Shown here: in pieces, positions 56,101-64,000 of the stretch
How the letters are laid out: every line of letters begins with the position of its first letter
Numbering within the stretch: the stretch's first letter is position 1
DNA from: Omphiscola glabra
Lineage: Eukaryota; Mollusca; Gastropoda; Lymnaeidae
NCBI GenBank assembly: GCA_964017045.1
Contig: OZ024794.1
Coordinates: forward strand, 32,705,682-32,769,681
Length of the DNA stretch: 64,000 bases
Reading direction: 5' to 3'
Notes under the pieces: generated by a model
Told to the model about the DNA's origin: nothing
Database searches by the model: none
What the model saw: only the letters and a program-made list of their open reading frames with translations
Position numbers and translations under genes: made by a program

Positions 56101-59100
56101 AGATTTACAGTGCAACCCGGTTATTTCGACGGCCTCGGGGTTGGCCAAACAGCGTCAAGATAACTGAGGATCGAGATAAATGAAAACCAATATGGCGGCA
56201 AAATATTAACATGTGCTTGAAATTTCTTTATGTACATGATGTGCGTTAATAAATGAGAATGTACATGCACATGTTTTTGGAGTTTTTTTTTGAGTTTTTT
56301 TTTACACAACAGCGTTGCCGTTATTTGTTTGATGAAGCGATCGGCATGCTATAAAAATGTACATACAGAATGGAAAAAATATAAAAATATCACCACAATG
56401 TTTCGCAGTTATTGTATGCCCGTATACTATTGCTTTGTGTTTTCATAAAGAGATCGCTGTAGTGGTAATATTTAACATGACGGCTGCACCTATTGGTACC
56501 CGGGTACCAGAATTGAGAGGTTGGGATTAAAAAACGATTTAAAATATTATTGTTGGGTTTGTAAGATCAAATGAGGTATGAAATGAAAGATAATTGAATG
56601 TACTATACGTTTTTAAAATTAATTCTTCATTTTAACTAAAATAAACTACTACAAATGACATCCAAATAGCATTGAGTCTAATGGTACCCGGGTGGGAATG
56701 GCGGCGCTGCGTGTCTGGGTCTATTTTGACTAATGCTATTCGGATGTCATTTGTAGTAGTTTTTTTTAGTTAAAATGAAGAATAAAGTTTACAAACGTAT
56801 AACATTCAATTATCTTTCATTTCATACCTCATTTGATCTTACAAACCCAACAATAATATTTTAAATTGTTTTTTAATCCCAACCTCTCAATTCTGGTACC
56901 CGGGTACCAATAGCCACTTCGTAACATGACATAGTCACAACACACTGTAGTCCGCCAACACGTCTTTCCGTGCTGTGACGTCATTATTTCGCTCGGCAGA
57001 ACCAACCTTCCCCCACCCGCAGATAGCTAGTTAACTGTGACACACAAAGCAACAATATGATCAATACGATACGTTGCAGTGATATTTTTATAACCTTTGA
57101 CACACCTACCAATCCCCCTACCCATGTGTCTCGTATGCCACAAATTTCCTTGACAACCAACAATGCACTGCTAAGATGGGGTTGTCGATACAAACGCGAA
57201 AATACAGTGGTAGGATGGTGAAGTGGCATCGATAAGTAACATTTTCAAAAGCTGGCGATTAGTCATGGGGATCGAGATAACCAACGTTAAGTGGCAAATT
57301 TGGCCCTCTTTTGTGCTCGAGATATTAGGGTTCGGCGACATAAAAGAATCGACATAACCGATGAGAAAATGCTAAGACAAAGAGAGAATTTGGCGGTTCC
57401 ACTTCAAAAACGTCGACTTAATAGGGTTGGCGAATTAACCGAGGTCGAGATTAGCGGGTTCGACTGTATATCAAGATTGGTGGGGTACTGAACATAGCAT
57501 AAAGCACAAGTGGGTTTAAAGATTGATATCAAGACCGCCTAGGAGGACCTGTCACAGGGAGCAGGCTCTCACCAAAGCCTTATGGCACAGGGGATTAAAA
57601 TTTACTCAGTGACACAAGGCTTACTTTTAAAAGATCTGCTAATAAAATTGTAAATTTCTAAAGAATAATATATCTTTAAGTTTCAACCTGTTTGATTTTT
57701 TTATAGCATTTTAATAGTTGTAGATTGTAATAGTTAATAATTTTTATAACTATAGTTTAGCATTTTTATCAAGGACCTAATAAAAGTAAAAGGATATGGG
57801 CATCTCTCAACCTCTCAAAGGCACTGATCAATCTCACAATAAATATAACTTCTTTTAAGACAAAGCATTTTAACATAAATTAATTTTCAAATATTTATTA
57901 CTTTAAATTCTAATTGAAATACCATTCACAAAACACGATTATTTAAGTTTAAGTTAAAACCATTAAAGTTTGATTTTTTTCCCTCTTATTTTCAAAAAAA
58001 TAAATCTTAAGGGATTAAAAGAAACTTTAGAAAAAATGGATATAGAGTATCCTCGGAATGAGTTTAGCATCAGCAACAGACAGACATTAATGAAGCATGT
58101 ACACTTGGAGAAACTCATGAAGAAAAATAAGGTAAGACAACAATAAAATTATCTGTGAAAATTGTTTCCTTGCAATTGCTATATTTTTGTGTTGGCATCA
58201 CTCCTTTATGGCATGAGTTTCAAGAGCAAACTCAACATGGTTTGGGATTCTAAATGGGGTCATTAACGGTTTTCCACAGGATCACTTGCTCAAACAATAA
58301 ACTAATGGAAATATTATTTATTTAAAACAATTTTTAATGGCAAATCACAATAATACTCTTCTAAATCTCTCTGTGATAGTGGATTTTTGATGCTTCTGAA
58401 TTTAATAATTTTTTTTAAAAGAATTTGATTAAATGCTGAGAATAACATAAAGTTAGCACTGAAGAAAACTTAACCATGAATTTTGAAGCTTGTTTATGTT
58501 TTAAAATTTCAATCGCTACATTTAATTTGGTAAGTTAAAATGATATTGAATTTGTTTATACTGCAAAATCTATTTTCTTTTTTTAAAATACCCCTTTAAA
58601 TGTATCAGGATCTATGGTCACTTTGCTTGTTTGGAATGGGGCCGAGGCTCACCTGGCTGCTATAAAATAGGGTCATGATTCAGAAATGGTTTCATAAAGA
58701 GTTACCATATTTTACAGACTATAGGACAAGACAGACTATAAAACGCACCTTAATTTTTAAGCAATTTAAAAATAATTTTTTTTTACCATTTTTATATTAA
58801 TTTCAAGTATAAGACACACCTGAATTTTGGAGGCAATTTTTTGAAGAAAAAAGTGCGTCTTATATTCCGTAAAATACAGTTATGTAAACTATACCTGCCA
58901 CAGAATCACTTAGCTATTAACACTAGAAACTGAAAATCACCATAAAGAAAGAAAAAGCCGAAGATTTTTATTGAGAAATTTTAAAAGGACTTTGAAAAAT
59001 TAAAAAAATGCTTTATGTTAAAAATTAAGAAGAAATATATTTTTCCCTAGTTCAACTATATCTCCCTGTCTAAAGAGGAATGAAGTTACTTTTTAACCCC

Positions 59101-62100
59101 TATTGACAAACAGTTGGAGAGTTCTTAAATGACATTCTGAACTTAACCAAGAAATACTGCATGTTTGAAAAAGAAAAAAACCCATTATGTATAGACCTAC
59201 TTGTATACTATTGAAAATTCAATAAAGAACATTTTTTTAATATTAAGAAAATGTCAAAACCTAAATATTATCTCTTCAAGTTACTTAAAAGCATTTTATG
59301 TCACAAGCATTTTACAAAAGTCATTTCAGAAAAAAAAGATTTCCCCCTGTTATCTTTTTTAGGAAGAAAAGGAGCCCCTGCAAGCTATGCTTGAGATCAT
59401 GACCAAAGGTTTTATGGATCGACAACCTCTAACAGGCAGGCAGATGTCAATAACCTCAGAGGGCAGCTCTTTAAAAAGGCAGAATTCAGATATTAACTTT
59501 AGTCCCCAAGCTAATCAGCCGTTGAATGGGTCCTCTTTGACAAACAATGCAAAGTCCTGTTCAACATCTAATAATGCTAAAAAAGGTTGTTCATTGATAA
59601 ATATTTATTCTAACAATCATTTAATTTACTCAAAATCTTTTTTTTTAATTAAGAAATAAAAATGCCATAAAAAAAAAAAGATATTGATAAAAAATGGAAA
59701 TGTTATAAACCCAAACATTTGAAATTAATGTTGCAATGATATAAACTAACTCAGATTGTTTTGTTACAGAAAAGTCCTTTAGTGATTTAGTTGTGGATGA
59801 CGATGTTGAAGGAGAGACTTTAATTGGAAGTGGCATGTCTGGTTTAATGTCTGTGGATCCTTATGAGTCACCACCTCTGCAGTTCTCAACAATGGCCACA
59901 AAAACTCGTCCATTGTCTGCCAAACAGAGGGGAGCTATCATTAGCAACAATGATGATGTGCGTTGACCTGTTCAGGATATAGCTATTAATTATTCTTTTA
60001 AACTTCAAATTTTTTGTCTTTTATTTTTATCAAATTTGTAAGTATTTTCAGTTAATTTTATATTTATGCTGATGTTTATTCTCTTTAATATTCTCTAAAA
60101 CATTAAATTCTTATTCAAATTAATAATTTCATTTAGCAAGAATTTTTTTTTCTTTATTAGCTGTTGACAAAAAGGCTGAGAAACACTGCATCAAAACTGT
60201 CACCCAAGTTATCAGTGTCTCAACAAGAGCAACTGAAGCGAGGAGTCTCAACTCAGCAAGCTGTCAATTTGAGTGCTGTAGAGTTAGCAAATAGCCCTGG
60301 CATGTCAGATGGGACCAACAGTGGAAGTTCAAACAACTCGAGTCCAGAGTTCCCTTTAGATTCTCACAAGTCAAAGCAGAGAAATCTGCCTAAAAAACCA
60401 GATGATCCTCCAGTGTCATTTGAAGCCTTGCTGATGAAAGGAGAAGAGAGAGCCAACTTGCTACAGAGAATTGGGCTAGACAATAGAACTAAAGACAATG
60501 TAGCAGCAGAACAGGTTTACAAAGTTGAAAACTCCAGCATATTTGAGGGAAAAAAAATAAAGCCAGCACAAAAAAATAATAGGACTTTGTAAGTGATCAA
60601 GCATAAAAATATTGTTACAGAATAATTTGAATTGTAGCTGTAAGAAAATTAATTTAAAAGTGTCAAGGAAACTTATTAAGAAACTTTGCATATGGAAATT
60701 TATTTTTTCAATTTATTTGGTTTTAATGGTGTTTAATAACCATAATATTAGGGTCCAACATGTCTTTTTTAAAATTTATTCTTTTACTTTAAGAAACCCA
60801 AGTTTACCGAATTCATCAAAGGCAATGGACATTGAGTTTGGGGACATTGACGATTGTGAAGTTGAAGTTGGGAATATCAATCCAAAACCATCCTTAATAT
60901 ACAAACCTCTGAAGGTTTTGAAAGTACCCAGCACACCACTTGACTTAAGAACTGCAATAGTAAGTTTATGATTGGCAATGAAAATTACAGGCACTTTAGA
61001 ATATATTAAACATATTTGATGTGCTTTATTAATTTTGAGTTTTATATTTTGGTATAAAATTGACTTTATGACACCTGTTTACCATTATCTGATCAATGAT
61101 TGCATGGCTGGGATGCAGCATGATTAGAGTTGCTGGTACATCTTTTTGAAGATCTCACAATTGTAATGTGATCAGAACAGTTTTGGGGGTAATGAGAATT
61201 TGTTCAGGGGTATTAGCTTGTATTCCACTATTTAAGCTTGTTGGATTTTAATCCACAACTAAACGGATGTCTGATATATTAGTTATAATGTGCTTAAAGA
61301 CATGAAATTTCAGATAGTATAATGATACTAAAGTATCTCTTGTTCATTATGTTGCTTTGTTTATTTGCAGGCCTTGAAAAACATAGTTCTTGGCTCTCCT
61401 AGTCAAAAATACAGTGATGAATGGCTTTGTCAGAGTTTTACTTTTAATGACTTGCCAGATATCAAGTATGGCTTAGTGCAGAAAAAAGTAGGTTTGTTAA
61501 ACAGCACAGTATGAGATAACAAATTTATTGAATTAAAAAAAATTTTTTTATGATACAGATCATTGAACATATATATTGAACATATAATTTTATTTATTTA
61601 CGTCATTAAAAAAATTCATTTCATTAAAATTATTGTTGGGATGACATGATTTTTTTTTTTTATCCTCTTACCAAAGGGTGGCCCATGTGGTGTCTTAGCT
61701 GCAGTTCAAGCATGCCTACTTCAAGAAATGCTGTTTGGTGAAAACAAGTTATCAAACACTAAATTGTAAGTGTAGAAGTATGTATGATTTTCAATGCAAA
61801 ATATAAATAACAATTTTTCTTTAAGGTCAAGTCTCTCATTTGGGTGGTTAACTGGTATATATTATATGGCTATATATCAGATGGTTCGTGGTTCAAAATA
61901 TTCCGTATTAACAAAATGGGATAATTTACATCACACCATAACTTTGATTCAACCGATCTTGCCTTTACAAGAGCCTTGAAAAATATCACTGCAGAAGTCT
62001 ACCAGTATGAAAGCTAATCAAAGTCTCGTTGCACACTATGTACCATTTCCATGCAACAACACTAATAATTATATTGCAGATAATTGGAAGTTGAAACTAA

Positions 62101-62641
62101 AGATAATTTAAAAGATGATCGTGAACTGGGGTGCTGTGGTTAAAGCATTTGTTTTGTTTTCAGTAAAAATCCATCAAGAATAGAAAGATCTACTGCACTA
62201 GCATTGGGACTTAGCACTATATTTTGGAGGGCTGGAAATTTCACTGCTGCAGTTGTCACTGTGTGAGTATATGATATTGCTTTAGAAATCCAATTTTTCA
62301 AGTATATTTAAAATTGAATCAATGGAAAAAGTTTAGATAATCTTTAAAAAGTTGCATTAGCAACAAAGCTATACGAGCCATTAGTTTATTAATTTATTTT
62401 CAAGTAAGAGCTAATACCAAATGAAAAACATTTGATTAGTTACACTCACAATCTTAAAATTTTAAAAAAAAGATACGACAGAGCTTTACAAGTATTTTAA
62501 CGTCAATTGTGTTATATTATCTCCCACTTAGGAGTCATAACCCATAAAGACATGTTAATTTTCTGTTTCTCTCACAGGCCTTCTTCAACCACTCATATAC
62601 TCAGTAGCACAAAATTCAAACAAGATGGCGTCACAGAAAAA
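53189..62641 (+). CDS. MINDY4: Deubiquitinase MINDY4 (FAM188B), 3' end outside window
   Basis: MINDY-family enzymes are cysteine proteases that trim Lys48-linked ubiquitin chains; MINDY4 is the FAM188B member. Ten exons join in phase to 521 residues: 53189-53257, 58012-58131, 59363-59585, 59770-59957, 60161-60588, 60794-60959, 61371-61487, 61677-61765, 62164-62262 and 62578-62641. Exons 1-2 give the LisH-like N-terminus (SLVREYLSRKGLKETLEKMD). Exons 3-6 are a long Ser/Asn-rich low-complexity linker with the block VLKVPSTPLDLRTAI at its end. The catalytic domain starts in exon 7: YGLVQKKGGPCGVLAAVQA carries the oxyanion-type Gln (434) and nucleophile Cys (441). Exons 9-10 give ALGLSTIFWRAG and KFKQDGVTEK. 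The catalytic His and about 250 further residues should lie beyond 64000. Exon 10 is taken to end at AAAAA|GTGAGC; reading on gives a stop at 62702-62704. Confidence 0.93.
53588..54620 (+). mobile_element. RTE-like LINE 5' end with endonuclease, interrupted
   Basis: It shares its 5' leader with 50712-51340. The endonuclease frame (53902-54351) reads IATWNVLSLVREGALANL, EYTIFYSGNNTNILGTGF and ITFINIHAPTEDKGQI. About 155 bases of unrelated AT-rich sequence (54315-54470) interrupt it, after which NWTSPDDITHNQIDHVLF resumes. There is no RT. Confidence 0.8.
54315..54470. mobile_element. Small insertion inside the LINE endonuclease
   Basis: The segment is rich in repeated AAATTTCTGT / GATCAAATTTCCGTTC motifs in both orientations and separates two collinear pieces of the endonuclease. 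It is probably a small nonautonomous element. Confidence 0.45.
56108..57466. mobile_element. 1.36-kb TA-flanked DNA transposon (mariner/pogo-like ends)
   Basis: The left end CAGTGCAACCCGGTTATTTC follows TA (56106-56107). The right end, reversed, is CAGTCGAACCCGCTAATCTC and is followed by TA (57467-57468). TA duplications and CAGT termini fit the Tc1/mariner/pogo group. No transposase remains, and it carries the nested palindrome at 56490-56913. Confidence 0.8.
56490..56913. mobile_element. 424-bp palindromic (fold-back) element
   Basis: Arms of about 188 bp (56490-56678 and 56728-56913) are inverted copies with few differences, around a 49-base centre. Both outer ends carry the palindrome GGTACCCGGGTACC, and a third GGTACCCGGG lies in the centre near 56683. 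It sits inside the TA-flanked transposon. Confidence 0.88.
58132..59362. other. MINDY4 intron 2
   Basis: It contains the MITE at 58702-58882; the rest is AT-rich without a supportable feature. Confidence 0.6.
58702..58882. mobile_element. MITE of the TATTTTACGGACTATAAG type
   Basis: Its termini TTACCATATTTTACAGACTA and (reversed) AACTGTATTTTACGGAATAT are inverted repeats. The interior matches 31444-31603 with a small internal duplication near the left end (AGACTATAGGACAAGACAG). Confidence 0.75.
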
Positions 62642-62676
62642 GTGAGCCGAAGTTTTACTGAAAACCTTAGTTCATC

Positions 62677-62900
62677 ATCATCATCATATCCCTTAGTCAG
62701 ATGACATGAAAACTATCCTTCTCCATTTCTCTCTTTTTCTGCTCTTTGCACAGCATCGCCTAGTTTTAGTCCCGTCCACTCTTTGATGTTATCTTCCCAT
62801 CTTTTTCTCTGTCTTCCCTTTCTTCTCCTCCTCTCGTTGTGCTTTGCATGATTTCCTTGGCATGCCCTTGTTTTCTTGTCACGTGGCTTTACCATTCCAG
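62677..62900 (-). mobile_element. LINE 3' tail fragment with (TGA)n end
   Basis: On the minus strand a 60-residue frame contains RRRKGRQRKRWEDNIKEWTG, the common C-terminus of animal RTE-like LINEs. It ends in a TGA-repeat tail (TCATCATCATCATC on the plus strand) at about 62672-62686. It lies about 35 bases past the exon 10 donor of MINDY4. Confidence 0.8.
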
Positions 62901-63129
62901 GTTTTAGTGTTTTTTACACTAAAAAAAAACAACAAAAAACAACCTTAGTTACTGCCATGTAAACTCTTATTTAGTGAGTGCATTCACAGATTTAGGGAAA
63001 GGACACCTAAGCATGCATCTCTTCATCCTGGTATTTTTGTTTATTTAAAAGAAACATTTGTTTAAAAAAATTAATTTAGATATTTTTTAAAACATTTAAT
63101 TATTTTATTTGCTACCTGTACCATGACTG

Positions 63130-64000
63130 TTACATTTTCCCATTGTAATATTATTATTATTGTAAGAAGTTTTTTATAGCGTAGTACCCCAACCTACATA
63201 CAGTTTAACAAAACATAATCATGAACTTAAAAATTACTATACATTAATTATATAAAACAAAATAAATGTGTATTCGCCCAACCACTCCATAACTTTTTTA
63301 AATGTCAAGCCATGGACGGCACCCAGCAGTATTGTCTATCGGTCAGAGGGGGGAATCAGTCAGGATAGTAGAGTTTAAAAAAATGTGTTTTGAGTGCAGT
63401 TTTGAAGGCTGTGATGGATGGTATATTGCGTATGTGTAGTGGAAGAGAATTCCATTGTTTGGGGGCACTGAAAGATCTTTCCCTGTATGTTTTTGTGCGA
63501 GTCTTGGGGACAGAAAGAATATGCGCATCTGCGGAGGATCGAAGCTGTCTAAGGGGTGAATAGACAGAGAGAAGTTTGGTTAGATAGGAAGGGCTAGAAT
63601 TTGAGAAAAAGTTGTGACAGAGAACAGAGAGTTTGTAATCAATCTGTGCTTGTACAGGGAGCCAATGAAGTGAATGAAATAGTGGTGTGATGTGATCATG
63701 TTTTTTTGCCTTTAAAACTAGCCTAGCAGCTGAGTTTCGAACCTTTTGTAGTTTTTCTAAGAAGTGTTTTGGTGAACCTGACAGAAGAGAGTTGCAAATA
63801 GCCAACGACAAGAGACAACAAGAGCATAGACTAGGATTTTTGTTGCACTAATTGTGAGGTAGTGGTGGATGGAGCTGATCTGACGGATAGTGGCGTATGC
63901 AGAGCGACAAATGTGAGAGATATGATTATCGAGAGACATGTTGTTAGACTGAATATAACCAAGATTCCTAGTGGAGGATGTAAACTGTATGTGTGTGTGA
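63130..64000 (-). mobile_element. CR1/L2-like LINE 3' part, reaching the window edge
   Basis: Broken frames (SLDNHISHICRSAYATIRQI; ARLVLKAKKHDHITPLFHS; PSYLTKLLSVYSPLRQLRS; ending in FFKLYYPD) match the C-terminus of the 1-2457 copy. The 3' UTR ends in TACTACGCTATA and a TAA-type tail near 63150. The left arm of the 3' stem is missing or diverged. Confidence 0.88.

Larger units (their letters stand above)
53258..58011. other. MINDY4 intron 1
   Basis: This 4.75-kb intron holds an RTE-like LINE 5' end (53588-54620), AT-rich sequence (54800-56100) and the TA-flanked transposon with its nested palindrome (56108-57466). No extra MINDY4 exon is visible. Confidence 0.65.
62642..64000. other. MINDY4 intron 10 (start), filled with LINE fragments
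   Basis: Two minus-strand LINE pieces (62677-62900 and 63130-64000) take up most of it. The remaining MINDY4 exons are outside the window. Confidence 0.65.

Overview
This 64-kb window is animal nuclear DNA. It is AT-rich, its genes carry many short exons and GT-AG introns, and it is heavily loaded with non-LTR, LTR and DNA transposons. The mix of metazoan-only genes and element types fits a lophotrochozoan, most likely a mollusc, but nothing in the sequence fixes the species.

Six protein-coding genes can be read exon by exon. Left to right they are: TIPIN (+, 5' end missing; replication-fork protection partner of TIMELESS), AAGAB/p34 (-, complete; AP1/AP2 adaptor assembly chaperone), IQCH (+, complete, 23 exons; sperm/axoneme-associated IQ-motif protein), TRMT1 (-, complete; tRNA guanine-26 dimethyltransferase), TERT (-, C-terminal two thirds clear, 5' exons unresolved; telomerase reverse transcriptase) and MINDY4 (+, first 10 exons; its 3' end lies beyond the window). 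TIPIN and AAGAB are convergent. AAGAB and IQCH are divergent, with 626 bp between start codons. IQCH and TRMT1 are convergent. TERT and MINDY4 point away from each other. AAGAB and IQCH are also divergent neighbours on human chromosome 15q23, with TIPIN about 1 Mb away, so the left half looks like an ancient conserved gene neighbourhood. The six genes do not form one pathway.

The rest is mobile and repetitive DNA. 1-2457 is a long CR1/L2-like LINE copy; further copies lie at 8390-8478, 41995-42688 and 63130-64000. 11196-11894 is a Tigger/pogo remnant. 14253-15788 and 39177-40579 are inverted copies of one composite DNA element, each carrying the same nested hAT-like insert. 36480-37500, 50712-51340 and 53588-54620 are RTE-like LINE pieces; 38340-39157 and 62677-62900 are tails of other LINEs. 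40585-44531 is a decayed Ty3/Gypsy-type element cut by a LINE tail, with a minisatellite in its LTR-side flank. 56108-57466 is a TA-flanked DNA transposon carrying a nested 424-bp palindrome. Tandem arrays lie at 26659-27228 (40/42-bp units in an AABB order), 32664-32963 (75-bp units) and 44628-45312.

No rRNA, tRNA, CRISPR or prokaryotic features were seen. No new gene system stands out. The best leads are the AAGAB-IQCH divergent pair with a candidate RFX X-box, the unusual TERT (RT domain in one 2-kb exon, changed motif A and B' residues, unresolved N-terminus), the LINE 3' stem-loop with a compensatory change, and several nested transposon structures.
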